This document shows, piece after piece, positions 1 through 8,667 of a stretch of 64,000 nt of DNA. Position numbers and translations under genes: made by a program. Where the stretch lies: positions 1-64,000 of the forward strand of contig JALZVT010000003.1 in NCBI GenBank assembly GCA_023300545.1, in the 5' to 3' direction. Position 1 is the first letter of the stretch, and each line of letters begins with the position of its first letter. The DNA is from Pseudomonadales bacterium. GTDB taxonomy: Bacteria > Pseudomonadota > Gammaproteobacteria > Pseudomonadales > Azotimanducaceae. The notes beneath the pieces are model-generated. The model did no database searches. It worked only from the letters and a program-made list of their open reading frames with translations, and had not been told where the DNA came from.

Positions 1-344
1 TTGCCGCCCATAGACGCACGTCCCTGAATCTGGGTCGAACCAATCAGGTCAACAGCCTCTACTAACCCAGGAAACAGCTTTTTGAGCTCGACATGGTCGT
101 TGAGCACCGCACCGGGAATCGCGGAACCAATGTAGGTGCGCTGCGCGCCCAACTCGATGCGCTTGGTCTCAGCAATGCCTTTGATATCAACGATGGTTCG
201 GGGGGCGTCGTCGATACCACGTAACTGCACCAGCACGTCGGTGCCACCTGCCAGTAGCTGGAACCGCGTTCCGTTGGACGAAAACGCGCTCAGTAACTCG
301 ACGGTTTCATCAACACTGTTTGGTGCGCAATACGCAAACGACAT
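1..344 (-). CDS. Molybdopterin dehydrogenase FAD-binding subunit (CoxM/XdhB type), N-terminal part
   Basis: The reverse strand from the ATG at 344 reads through to position 1 without a stop, giving 114 residues of a protein whose C-terminus lies outside the window. It opens with MSFAYCAPNSVDETVELL, then has AGGTDVLVQLR and later IGSTQIQGRASMGG. These match the FAD-binding motifs (AGGTDLL and IGxxQIRNxxTIGGN) of the medium subunit of xanthine dehydrogenase/CO dehydrogenase-type molybdenum hydroxylases. The subunit passes electrons from the Mo/Fe-S subunits to FAD. GGGGAAGAG 7 nt upstream is a good ribosome site. The partner large and small subunits should lie to the left. The substrate cannot be told from this piece. 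Confidence 0.8.
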   Translation of the reverse strand, partial: MSFAYCAPNSVDETVELLSAFSSNGTRFQLLAGGTDVLVQLRGIDDAPRTIVDIKGIAETKRIELGAQRTYIGSAIPGAVLNDHVELKKLFPGLVEAVDLIGSTQIQGRASMGG

Positions 345-561
345 AGCTCTTCCCCAGATATTCAACGGTCAGTCTACCCCAGAAAAGGCGCGCACTAATA
401 GTCTGGACCGGCGCATCACCCAGACGACGCCCCTCCCCGTAAACCCCCAATCGAACAAGCCCTGCGCCCTTAGTGCTGTTATTCTGAACCGCCTGAGATT
501 GCGACCTGACGGCGCTTTGGGCACCAATCATTTCCACTCCAAAAATACAGAGAAGTCACCC
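345..561. other. Divergent intergenic region, no clear promoter recognised
   Basis: These 217 bases separate the divergent FAD-subunit gene and pepQ, so they should hold promoters for both. The long plus-strand frame that runs through them has no protein similarity I recognise. I see no hexamer pair with good spacing. Confidence 0.4.
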
Positions 562-1902
562 ATGAGCCTGCTCGACCAGCCCCAGTTCATTGCCCATCAA
601 GCCACCATCACCGCCCGCTGGGAGAGCGCTCTGGAGGCCAACCAACACGATTGCGTGGTGATCGCTGCCGGCGCCAATCAGAATTATTTTCTCGACGATC
701 AAGCCCCGCCGTTTCGACCCAACCCGCATTTCGCCCAATTCTTCCCAGACCGCAACAGCGAACACTGCGAGCTCATAGTTGAGCCCGGCGCAAAGCCACG
801 CTTGCTGTTCTATCAACCCGCCGACTTCTGGCACATGCCGCCCACCATTCCAGACTGGGCAAACAACTGTTTCCGGGTAGAGACCCACAGCACGCCAGAG
901 TCTCTGACAGCAGCCCGCAACACCTATGTGCAGGGCCAGAACAACGTTGCGCATATCGGCCCACAGCCAGCCGCAAGCGCGCACAACCCAGCCGCGCTAA
1001 TCGCCCATCTCGACTTTTTGCGCTCGCAAAAAACACCCTTCGAAGTGGCCGCTATTCGCCAGGCCACTGCGCACTCGGTGCGCGGCCACATAGCTGCAAA
1101 AGCGGCGTTTTTCGCCGGGGCAAGCGAATACGACATCTACATGCAGTTTCTTGCCGCTACCGGCAACACCGCTGGCGAACTGCCGTATTCGAGCATCGTG
1201 GCGTTGAACGAGCATGCTGGCGTGCTGCATTACCAGCACTACGATCAGACTAAGCCACCCGCTCATCTGAGTTTCCTGATCGACGCCGGCGCCTCACACC
1301 TGGGGTATGCCAGCGACATCACTCGAACCTACAGCAGTGATAAGGCGCCGGCGGAGTTTGCCGAGCTCATTCGCTTGCTCGATATCGAACAACAATCGCT
1401 CATCGACGAAATCCATGTCGGGCAACCCTACGAGGCAATGCACGCCAACATGATCGAACGTATTGCGTCGGTTCTCATCACCTGCGGTGTCATCACCTGC
1501 GGCCTTGAACAGGCCATTGCCGATCAGGTTGCTGACCCGTTCATGCCCCACGGACTGGGCCACCTGATTGGCCTCCAAACCCATGACGTTGGCGGCCAGC
1601 AGACCAATACCGCTGGCGCACTCTCGCCACCCAGCACACGTTTTCCGGCGCTGCGGCTAACTCGCCCCCTCGAACAGAACTCCGTGTTTACGATAGAACC
1701 CGGGATCTACTTCATACCCATGCTGCTCGACGAACTCAGAGGCAGTAGCGCGCCTATCAACTGGTCTTTGGTGGATGCGCTAACGCCCTGCGGCGGCATT
1801 CGCATCGAAGACAACATTTGGCTGACCGATGAAGGCGCCGTCAATCTGACCCGGGAGGCATTCAACAATCCAACCCTCGGCCAGCAAGAGGCCGCGCAAT
1901 GA
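562..1902 (+). CDS. pepQ: Xaa-Pro dipeptidase
   Basis: Metal-dependent cytoplasmic aminopeptidase-fold enzyme that splits X-Pro dipeptides (family M24B). At 446 residues it is close to the 443 of E. coli PepQ. The five metal ligands of the family are visible: Asp241 and Asp252 in DAGASHLGYASD, a histidine in HGLGH (330-334), Glu379 in IEPGIYF and Glu416 in RIEDNIW. The open frame extends upstream to 136, but family similarity begins at MSLLDQPQF, so the ATG at 562 was chosen. GAGAAG a few bases upstream is a modest ribosome site. The stop overlaps the start of the next peptidase gene (ATGA), implying translational coupling in a peptide-turnover operon. Confidence 0.93.
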   Translation: MSLLDQPQFIAHQATITARWESALEANQHDCVVIAAGANQNYFLDDQAPPFRPNPHFAQFFPDRNSEHCELIVEPGAKPRLLFYQPADFWHMPPTIPDWANNCFRVETHSTPESLTAARNTYVQGQNNVAHIGPQPAASAHNPAALIAHLDFLRSQKTPFEVAAIRQATAHSVRGHIAAKAAFFAGASEYDIYMQFLAATGNTAGELPYSSIVALNEHAGVLHYQHYDQTKPPAHLSFLIDAGASHLGYASDITRTYSSDKAPAEFAELIRLLDIEQQSLIDEIHVGQPYEAMHANMIERIASVLITCGVITCGLEQAIADQVADPFMPHGLGHLIGLQTHDVGGQQTNTAGALSPPSTRFPALRLTRPLEQNSVFTIEPGIYFIPMLLDELRGSSAPINWSLVDALTPCGGIRIEDNIWLTDEGAVNLTREAFNNPTLGQQEAAQ

Positions 1903-4061
1903 GCAATCAAACACTAACCGTAGAACGATTGTTTTCAGAGCCCGCTATAAACGGCGAACTGCCCTCTCATATGAAATTTGCGCCAGACGGAAAGCACATC
2001 GCCTGGCTGCAGGTTGCCGAAGACGACCGTGAGCGACTCGATCTGTGGCTCTACGATGTTGCAGCCGGCTCCACGCGACAGATCCTCGACGCCTCCATAG
2101 TCGGCCAGAGCGGCATTTTGTCCGATGCTGAGAAAGCAGAACGCGAGCGCAAGCGTCAATTCACGGGCGGAGTCACCAACTACCACTGGCACCCTGACAG
2201 CAGCCGTATCGCGGTCGAAATAGACGGCATGTTTTATATGCTGACACCCGACAGCGACACATTGACGCCCCTTACCAAGCCAGGCACCCGACAAACCCAT
2301 CCAACCTTCTCACCCGACGGGCAAACACTGGCTTTCATTCGCGATTACAACATCTGGCTGCTCGATCTTGCGGGTGCTGCAAACGGGAGTGAACGAGCCT
2401 TCACGAGCGACGGCAATGAACTGCGCCACTTTGGCCTGCCCGAGTTTATCGCCCAGGAAGAAATGCACCGCTTTGACGGGTACTGGTGGAGCAGCGACTC
2501 AAGCGCCCTTGTGTATACCTGCGTCGACAATTCAACCATTGCAGTGTCACAACGCTACGAGATTGACGCGGATGACTTTCGCGTCATAGAACAACGCTAC
2601 CCCTACGCCGGCGCCAGCAACGCAGCCACCACTCTGGCAGTGCAGGCGCTCACCAGCGACACCCCACAATGGATCGACTGGAGCGATAACAGCGACGATT
2701 ATCTGGCCCGGGTCGATTGCGCCCAGGACGCTCTGTATGTGCAGGTTCAAAACCGCGCGCAACAACGTCTGACGTTAAAGCGCTGGCCTGAGAACAACGT
2801 TTTGGCGGCACCGGAAACCCTGCTCACCGAAATCAGTAGCACCTGGATCAACCTGCACAACAACTTCCACGCGCTCGATCAACAGCGGTTTCTATGGACT
2901 TCCGCGCGCGCAGGTTACGAGCACCTGTACCTGTACGATCCCGCACAGCCGGCTCCCGTTGCGCTCACGAGCGGGCGCGGCTACGTCACCAAGGTGCTGC
3001 ATGCGGACGACAACGGGGTGATGTTCTCGGGCTGGCTCAGCGAACCCACACAACAGCATCTATACCGCTGCGAGTTTGCCGGCGACACCATCAGCGCCCC
3101 GCGTCCACTCACTGAGGGTAATGGCTGGCACGATATCAACGTGGCCGAATCCGGCACAGCCTGGGTAGACAAACAATCAAGTTTCGAACTGCCTGCCGCC
3201 CTTGAAGTGGGCCAACTCGACGCTGCAGGAAATGTACAACGTCGCACTATCGCAAGCCTTGCGATAGACAAAGACCACCCCTACGCACCCTTCGTTGCCA
3301 ATCATATAACTCCAACCATGGGCTCCATCGACGGCGCTGACGGTGAGCCTCTGTTCTACCGCCTTACCGAACCCGCCAACAAAAAGGCGGGCTCGCGTTA
3401 TCCGGTGGTTGTCTATGTATATGGCGGCCCGGGCGGCGCACGCGTGAACTGGGCGTGGCCCCCACTGCTGCTGCAGCTGTTTGCCAGCAAAGGCTTTGGC
3501 GTACTAGAGCTCGATAATCGCGGCACTGGCAACCGCTCCAAAGCGTTTGACGACGCGATCTACCTACGCATGGGCAAGGTTGAGGTCGAAGACCAACTGC
3601 TTGGCACTGACTTCCTGCGCACCCTGCCCTGGGTGGATGCCGAACGCATCGGCGTGTTTGGCCACAGCTACGGCGGTTTCATGACTGTGATGTGTATGGC
3701 CCAGGCACCTGAGGTGTTCAAAGCAGGCGTCTCGGTAGCTCCTGTAAGCGGTTGGGAGCTGTACGACACTCACTACACCGAACGCTATCTCAGCACCCCC
3801 CAGGCCAACCCTGACGGCTACCTGCAAAGTTCTGTGTTTCCGTACATCGACAACCTGCGCGGCGAACTGCTTTTAATTCACGGCATGGCTGACGACAACG
3901 TACTGTTCACCAACTCAACCAAACTCTATAAAGCCTTGCAAGACATAGGCACGCCTTTTCAAATGATGACCTATCCAGGCTCGAAGCACGCGCTGCACGA
4001 ACGCAGTGTGTCTATTCATCGCTTTAACGCGCTGTTTAAGTTCTTCCAAGAACACCTTTAA
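1899..4061 (+). CDS. S9 family prolyl oligopeptidase (dipeptidyl-peptidase IV-like)
   Basis: Serine peptidase of 720 residues with an N-terminal beta-propeller (about residues 20-450, with WD40-like repeats such as HPTFSPDGQTLAFIRD) and a C-terminal alpha/beta-hydrolase domain. The catalytic Ser590 sits in GHSYGG. Asp in MADDNVLF and His in SKHALHER complete the triad. The propeller carries FIAQEEMHRFDGYWWS, which resembles the double-Glu motif that anchors the substrate amino terminus in DPP IV (S9B). That points to removal of X-Pro or X-Ala dipeptides, a logical feed for the coupled PepQ upstream. No signal peptide is visible at the chosen start, so it is probably cytoplasmic. The exact specificity is inferred. 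Confidence 0.9.
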   Translation: MSNQTLTVERLFSEPAINGELPSHMKFAPDGKHIAWLQVAEDDRERLDLWLYDVAAGSTRQILDASIVGQSGILSDAEKAERERKRQFTGGVTNYHWHPDSSRIAVEIDGMFYMLTPDSDTLTPLTKPGTRQTHPTFSPDGQTLAFIRDYNIWLLDLAGAANGSERAFTSDGNELRHFGLPEFIAQEEMHRFDGYWWSSDSSALVYTCVDNSTIAVSQRYEIDADDFRVIEQRYPYAGASNAATTLAVQALTSDTPQWIDWSDNSDDYLARVDCAQDALYVQVQNRAQQRLTLKRWPENNVLAAPETLLTEISSTWINLHNNFHALDQQRFLWTSARAGYEHLYLYDPAQPAPVALTSGRGYVTKVLHADDNGVMFSGWLSEPTQQHLYRCEFAGDTISAPRPLTEGNGWHDINVAESGTAWVDKQSSFELPAALEVGQLDAAGNVQRRTIASLAIDKDHPYAPFVANHITPTMGSIDGADGEPLFYRLTEPANKKAGSRYPVVVYVYGGPGGARVNWAWPPLLLQLFASKGFGVLELDNRGTGNRSKAFDDAIYLRMGKVEVEDQLLGTDFLRTLPWVDAERIGVFGHSYGGFMTVMCMAQAPEVFKAGVSVAPVSGWELYDTHYTERYLSTPQANPDGYLQSSVFPYIDNLRGELLLIHGMADDNVLFTNSTKLYKALQDIGTPFQMMTYPGSKHALHERSVSIHRFNALFKFFQEHL

Positions 4062-4075
4062 CACAAGGCATACCT

Positions 4076-4564
4076 ATGGCCGATACGATCATTACACTGC
4101 GCGAAGCAGAACCAGCAGACGTCGAACTGCTGGTCGAATTCAATGTGGCTCATGCCGCCGAAGTAGAAGACAAGGGCTTAAATCCAGACATTCTGCGTCA
4201 GGGCATCACTCATCTGATGGACGAACCGAGAGACGGTTTTTATCTGCTAGCTGAAGTGCCCAGTGCAGACGGATCAGACGTTTCGTCTGCCGGAACCTTA
4301 ATGGTTACCAAAGAGTGGAGCGATTGGCGCAACGGTCAGTTCTGGTGGATTCAGAGCGTGTATGTGCACCCTGAATTCCGTCGCCAAGGCATCTACAGCG
4401 CACTGCACAGCGAAGTGGCGCGCCTTGCCGAAGATGCGGGCAATTGCTGCGGTCTGCGCCTGTATGTGGAGAAAGACAATACCGGCGCACAGGCAACCTA
4501 TCGAGCACATAACATGCACGAAACCTACTATCTGATGTTCGAAGAGGACTGGAGCGAAAGCTAG
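4076..4564 (+). CDS. GNAT family N-acetyltransferase
   Basis: A 162-residue protein with the GNAT fold. The acetyl-CoA-binding region is VHPEFRRQGIYSALHSEVARLAED (motif A, R/Q-x-x-G-x-G/A), and the C-terminal part GLRLYVEKDNTGAQATYRAHNM resembles motif B. It begins 14 nt after the S9 peptidase stop and is probably in the same operon. The last 4 nt overlap the convergent end of tatD. The acceptor substrate cannot be deduced. Confidence 0.85.
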   Translation: MADTIITLREAEPADVELLVEFNVAHAAEVEDKGLNPDILRQGITHLMDEPRDGFYLLAEVPSADGSDVSSAGTLMVTKEWSDWRNGQFWWIQSVYVHPEFRRQGIYSALHSEVARLAEDAGNCCGLRLYVEKDNTGAQATYRAHNMHETYYLMFEEDWSES

Positions 4565-5361
4565 GGTAACCTTAAGCGCATGCGATCAAACAACCGCAGC
4601 ACGTTGACGCTGGTCTGTTGTTTGAACTCAGCCAAGTCACAACCGCGCAAGTCAGCAACAAACGCCGCCGTATCAGCGACATACGCGGGCTGATTCGGTT
4701 TGCCACGATGCGGAACCGGCGCAAGCCATGGGGAATCGGTTTCTACCAGCAAACGGTCGATAGGCACTCTGCGCGCTACCTCCTGCACTTGCGCTGCATT
4801 CTTGAACGTCACAATACCCGACATCGAAATATAGTAACCAAGCGCTAACGCCGCTTCGGCCATCTCCCAGGTTTCAGTAAAGCAATGCAGCACGCCTATC
4901 ACACCCGACGCCTGACGCATTATGTCGAGCGTGTCATCGCATGCCTCGCGCGTATGCACGACCACAGGTAACTGCTGCTCTTTAGCGAGCGCCAACTGCC
5001 AGGCGAAACTTTCCCGCTGGATAGCGATGTTCTCGGCGCTGGTGTCACCAGAGTAGTCCAAACCCGTTTCACCAACCGCAACCACGCGCGGATGAGTCAG
5101 CGCCTCAGGCAACCAGCGCTGCGCCTGTGCAACTGGCACCGCCGCATCGGGGTGCACGCCAGCGGTCGCAAACACATCTTCGTGCGCCTCGGCCATCGCC
5201 GCCACATCAGGCCAACCTTTTTCATCAACGCCGATACACACACACGCAGAAACGCCCCGCTCCCGCGCCGTAGTCAGCGCAAGTTCAGGGTCGTCGAGGT
5301 AATTCAGATGACAATGGGAGTCAATTAACAGCTCGGTGCTGCTCACTACAGGGGCACTCAA
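4561..5361 (-). CDS. TatD family metal-dependent hydrolase (YcfH-like)
   Basis: A 266-residue TIM-barrel hydrolase. The first metal-binding pair is in LIDSHCHLNYL. GVHPD (about 72), VAVGETGLDY (Glu ligand), VVVHTREA and GVLHCFTE follow in the usual TatD order, and VETDSPWLAP holds the catalytic Asp. Members are Mg-dependent DNases or related hydrolases. The position next to pilZ, holB and tmk is typical of the YcfH paralogue. It is the last gene of the long minus-strand run and starts 11 nt after the pilZ stop. Confidence 0.9.
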   Translation of the reverse strand: MSAPVVSSTELLIDSHCHLNYLDDPELALTTARERGVSACVCIGVDEKGWPDVAAMAEAHEDVFATAGVHPDAAVPVAQAQRWLPEALTHPRVVAVGETGLDYSGDTSAENIAIQRESFAWQLALAKEQQLPVVVHTREACDDTLDIMRQASGVIGVLHCFTETWEMAEAALALGYYISMSGIVTFKNAAQVQEVARRVPIDRLLVETDSPWLAPVPHRGKPNQPAYVADTAAFVADLRGCDLAEFKQQTSVNVLRLFDRMRLRLP

Positions 5362-5372
5362 CTAGAGGGAAA

Positions 5373-5723
5373 CTACATAGTGTGAGTGTGGCGATCAGAC
5401 TGCAATGCGCCCGCCAAATAGGTTTCGATTTTATTCCGCGCGATATCGTCCTGATCGTTGAACTGCACGCCAATACCCGCTGCACGATTGCCCTGGGCAC
5501 CCTTGGGTGTCAGCCAGACTACCTTGCCGGCAACCGGAATCTTCTCCGCTTCGTCCATAAGATTCAGCAGCATGAAAACCTCGTCGCCCAACTCGTATTC
5601 TTTTTTAGTGGGTATGAACAACCCGCCATTCCGAACAAAGGGCATATAGGCTGCATAAAGTACTGTTTTATCTTTTATCGCTAACGACAAAATGCCGTTG
5701 CGAGCTCCGCGCTTTGCTGCCAC
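5373..5723 (-). CDS. pilZ: Type IV pilus PilZ domain protein
   Basis: A 116-residue single PilZ domain with the ARNGILSLxIKDKxxLYAAYMPF ... NGGLFIPT and KVVWLTPKGAQGNRAAGIGVQF stretches typical of PilZ proper. It lacks the RxxxR and D/NxSxxG motifs used for cyclic-di-GMP binding, as in the pseudomonad protein needed for type IV pilus assembly. It starts at GTG (5723) with AAAGGAT about 8 nt upstream. The location between holB and tatD is the conserved one. The 112 nt between it and holB contain no gene. Confidence 0.92.
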   Translation of the reverse strand: MAAKRGARNGILSLAIKDKTVLYAAYMPFVRNGGLFIPTKKEYELGDEVFMLLNLMDEAEKIPVAGKVVWLTPKGAQGNRAAGIGVQFNDQDDIARNKIETYLAGALQSDRHTHTM

Positions 5724-5835
5724 CTGAGTTTATCCTTTTACGTGCGCCCCAATGATCGGGAGGTGAGAGGCGAGTGTCAATTCGGCGGACGTGCGCCAAA
5801 TCACAAAATGCTGTGGCATATGGCGGTCGAGACGC

Positions 5836-6849
5836 CTAACCGGGACGAATTGCCAACAACGTACACCACCGCAACAAGAGCCGTTCCAGCAGGAGCCGCT
5901 TATTAATACCGGCATGATAGGTGACTAGCGCGCGAGCCTCGCGCAACTCATCGACAAACTTGAACAATTTCTCGGCTGATGCGCCAACACCTTGATTTAG
6001 CGAAATATTTGGAAGCTCGGCGCTGACAACATAGGCAGGTAGCCGCTTGGCCACAAGCGCATGCACATAGCGCTGCCAGGCCGCGATCAACTCCGGTAAC
6101 TCGCGTTCATTCCAACGCTCAGCCACCGAACTGATCAGATCGCGATCACCAAGCACCCCGGCAAGAAAGGGCCAAATGGGCTCCTCCCCCAGCAACAACG
6201 CTGCAGCCACTTGCTCTGGCGCCCCGAGAAATTCAAAGCGCAGCATAGCCAGTTCGACTGGCTTAATGGCACTGGCAATATCCGCATCTGTATCCGCAAC
6301 CAGCCCGGTTATGAAATCGGTCGTATCCAGATCGGCGTCAGGCCCAATCACTAAGGTCTGGCAGCGGCTGCGAATGGTCGGCAACAGTTGACCCGGCTCA
6401 TTGCACAGCAGCAGCCAGTGACTGCCTGGCGGCGGCTCTTCAAGCACTTTCAGTAGGGTGTTGGCACTTTCGACATTCATGCGGTGCGCGTGGGGCACAA
6501 CAATGACTTTTTTGCCATTGCCCTGAGCGGTGCGCTGCATAAAGCCAACAGATTCGCGGATCTGCGCCACTTTGTAAAAAATGGAGCCCTCTTCCCGCTC
6601 CAGCCATTTCAAATCGGCGTGGGCCATTTCCTCAACCAGCAATCGTGGCGGCAGATCGAGAATCTGACAAACAAGAATTGCCGCCAATCGACGCTCGCAC
6701 CAACCTAAGGGCGACTGCACCAGCAACGCGTGCGGAAATCGGTCGCTCTCGGCCATGGTTAGCGCCGCCTCATGCGCCTTATGCAACCAGGGCGGCAGCA
6801 GCGCTTTGGCTTGCTCGGCATACTCGGAACTGACGGATGATTCACTCAT
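5836..6849 (-). CDS. holB: DNA polymerase III subunit delta-prime
   Basis: Clamp-loader subunit of 337 residues. The AAA+ core is recognisable from FPHALLVQSPLGWC, KKVIVVPHAHRMNVESANTLLKVLEEPPPGSHWLLLCNEPGQLLPTIRSRCQ, which is the SRC sensor region of delta-prime. There is no Walker A lysine, normal for this non-ATP-binding subunit. Unusually, the cysteine zinc module that lies between the P-loop remnant and HPDY in E. coli is missing: only a few residues separate CQILDL from HADLKWL. The start overlaps the tmk stop (ATGA), indicating coupling. Confidence 0.92.
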   Translation of the reverse strand: MSESSVSSEYAEQAKALLPPWLHKAHEAALTMAESDRFPHALLVQSPLGWCERRLAAILVCQILDLPPRLLVEEMAHADLKWLEREEGSIFYKVAQIRESVGFMQRTAQGNGKKVIVVPHAHRMNVESANTLLKVLEEPPPGSHWLLLCNEPGQLLPTIRSRCQTLVIGPDADLDTTDFITGLVADTDADIASAIKPVELAMLRFEFLGAPEQVAAALLLGEEPIWPFLAGVLGDRDLISSVAERWNERELPELIAAWQRYVHALVAKRLPAYVVSAELPNISLNQGVGASAEKLFKFVDELREARALVTYHAGINKRLLLERLLLRWCTLLAIRPG

Positions 6850-7547
6850 GCGGGCAAAAGCTTCGCCGCCAGTGCCGCGACCACCGAACGTTCCACCGAT
6901 TCAATATCTAGACTGGCGTCGACAATGGCAAAGCGCTCGGGTTCCGCCGCTGCGCGCGCCAAGTAACAGTCTCTGACGCGGTGAAAGAACGTACGCTCTT
7001 CGCGCTCAATACGATCATGTTCACGCTCGGCAATGCGCTTAAAAGCGATCTCCGGATCAAGATCGAGATACAGGGTAACGTCTGGTCGAAGTGACCCCTG
7101 CACCAGGGTTTCAAGAGTAGCCACCGTAGCATTGCCCATTTCCCGCCCTGCCCCCTGATAAGCAAAAGACGCATCTGTAAACCGATCACTAAGCACCCAC
7201 CGCCCCGCTGCCAAGGCAGGTTCAATAACAGTAGCCACGTGCTGCGCGCGCGCCGCAAACATCAACAGCAATTCTGCCATCTGGTGCATCGGCGGCTCCG
7301 ACTCATCCGCTGCCACATCGAGCAACAGCGCACGAATACGCTCGCCAAGGGCAGTTCCGCCGGGTTCACGCGTCACGAGCACATCGATGTTCTGGCCACG
7401 CAAATAGCGCTCGATGACACCAAGATTTGTGGTTTTACCCACACCCTCAGATCCCTCAAGCGTAAGGAATTGGCCACGCAGCGGACCGTCGTCTTCCTCT
7501 GATGCTGAAGAACTGGGCGGTTGGGTTGGGCTCGATGATGCAGGCAT
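6846..7547 (-). CDS. tmk: Thymidylate kinase
   Basis: dTMP kinase of 233 residues, making dTDP for DNA synthesis. The P-loop is EGSEGVGKTTN (about 31-41), followed by the DR(E/Y) region VTREPGGT, the substrate-binding SDRFTDASFAYQGAGRE and the lid REHDRIEREERTFFHRVRD. A short Ser/Pro-rich N-terminal extension (about 20 residues, SSPTQPPSSSASEEDDGP) precedes the usual start of the fold, so the true start may be a little downstream. It sits between mltG (6 nt away) and holB (overlapping), the conserved order. Confidence 0.94.
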   Translation of the reverse strand: MPASSSPTQPPSSSASEEDDGPLRGQFLTLEGSEGVGKTTNLGVIERYLRGQNIDVLVTREPGGTALGERIRALLLDVAADESEPPMHQMAELLLMFAARAQHVATVIEPALAAGRWVLSDRFTDASFAYQGAGREMGNATVATLETLVQGSLRPDVTLYLDLDPEIAFKRIAEREHDRIEREERTFFHRVRDCYLARAAAEPERFAIVDASLDIESVERSVVAALAAKLLPA

Positions 7548-7553
7548 AAAGGT

Positions 7554-8558
7554 CTACTTGTTGAGCTGGTAGCGTCGCACAGCTTTGTTGTGTTCGGCCA
7601 GTGTCACTGAGAACTGGCTCGTGCCGTCACCTCGAGCCACAAAATACAGATACTCACCAATCGCCGGGTTGAGTGCCGCGTCTATGGATGCCTTGCCGGG
7701 TAAGGCGATCGGCGTGGGCGGCAAACCAAACCGGGTATACGTGTTGTAGGGCGTGTCGGTGCGCAAGTGAGCGTAAGTGATGTCCCCCGCATAGTCAGCC
7801 CCGACACCATAAATCACCGTCGGGTCAGTTTGTAGCCGCATACCCAACTGCAGGCGACGATTGAATACCTGACTGATCGTGGTGCGATCGCTGCCCCGCC
7901 CCGTCTCTTTTTCGACAATCGACGCGAGCGTAAGTGCTTCATAAGGAGTTGCGAGTAGCAGCCCTTCGGACTTGCCGGCCCAGGCTTGGGTCAGTAGATC
8001 GCGCATACGCCTGTGCGCCCGCTGCAAGACATCTGCATCAGTAGCGCCGCGGTTATACGCATAGGTGTCCGGAAAAAACCAACCTTCAGAGGGCCCCTCA
8101 GCAAATCCGAGTGCCGCCATTAAATCGGCATCAGCAACGTCAGTCAGTGTCTGTTGAAGATGCGGCGCGCGCGCAATCACGGCGCGCATCTCGCTAACGG
8201 TAACGCCTTCAATAAAGGCGACGCTGTAACTCACCAAACCTTTGCCCGCACTCAGCCGCTGCAACAGAGCTTGTGGAGTAACCGAATCTGGCAGTTGATA
8301 TTCGCCCGCCTGAATCGTCGACTCGGCCCCGGTTACCCGGCCCGCGAGTCGCCAAAGCAGCGGCACATCGATCAGCTCTGCGCGGCGCCAACCCGCAATC
8401 AATGCACTGTAGGTCGAGCCAGCGGGCACGAGCAGGGTCTGGTTCGCAAGACCCGTAACCGGGCTTTCATACCAGCGCTTAGCCGCATACAGACCACCAG
8501 CACACAGCACTAGAGCTAGGCAGATGATCAACACAATGAAGATTTTAAACAGTCTCAT
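7554..8558 (-). CDS. mltG: Endolytic murein transglycosylase
   Basis: Inner-membrane enzyme (YceG family) that cuts nascent glycan strands and helps end peptidoglycan polymerisation. Its 334 residues start with one transmembrane helix (about 5-28, IFIVLIICLALVLCAGGLYA). The LysM-like domain follows, and the catalytic Glu is in SIVEKETG. TISQVFNRRLQLGMRLQTDPTVIYG and the C-terminal Asn/His-bearing stretch complete the family signature. It is 6 nt upstream of tmk. The pabC gene that usually sits between fabF and mltG is absent. Confidence 0.93.
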   Translation of the reverse strand: MRLFKIFIVLIICLALVLCAGGLYAAKRWYESPVTGLANQTLLVPAGSTYSALIAGWRRAELIDVPLLWRLAGRVTGAESTIQAGEYQLPDSVTPQALLQRLSAGKGLVSYSVAFIEGVTVSEMRAVIARAPHLQQTLTDVADADLMAALGFAEGPSEGWFFPDTYAYNRGATDADVLQRAHRRMRDLLTQAWAGKSEGLLLATPYEALTLASIVEKETGRGSDRTTISQVFNRRLQLGMRLQTDPTVIYGVGADYAGDITYAHLRTDTPYNTYTRFGLPPTPIALPGKASIDAALNPAIGEYLYFVARGDGTSQFSVTLAEHNKAVRRYQLNK

Positions 8559-8579
8559 AACCGCCTTCGCGACTCAGCC

Positions 8580-8647
8580 ATTGGCCCGATGTCGCTGTTG
8601 CTTGTGTAAGGCAACTTTCCGCATCAAACATGAGTCCTTGGGCCAAT
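8580..8647 (-). other. Long-range inverted repeat in the fabF-mltG spacer
   Basis: In the 109-nt gap between mltG and fabF, ATTGGCCC (8580-8587) pairs perfectly with GGGCCAAT (8640-8647). Inside the loop, GTTGC and GCAAC can pair as well. There is no T-run after either side, so this is a possible attenuator or processing site and not a clear terminator. It occupies the place where pabC is found in related genomes. Confidence 0.35.
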
Positions 8648-8667
8648 TACCCGGCACGGCTCACTCG

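Noticed and set aside
136-561. Upstream 142-codon extension of the pepQ frame
   Set aside because: Family similarity starts at MSLLDQPQF, the extension has no recognisable sequence and it overlaps the divergent FAD-subunit gene.
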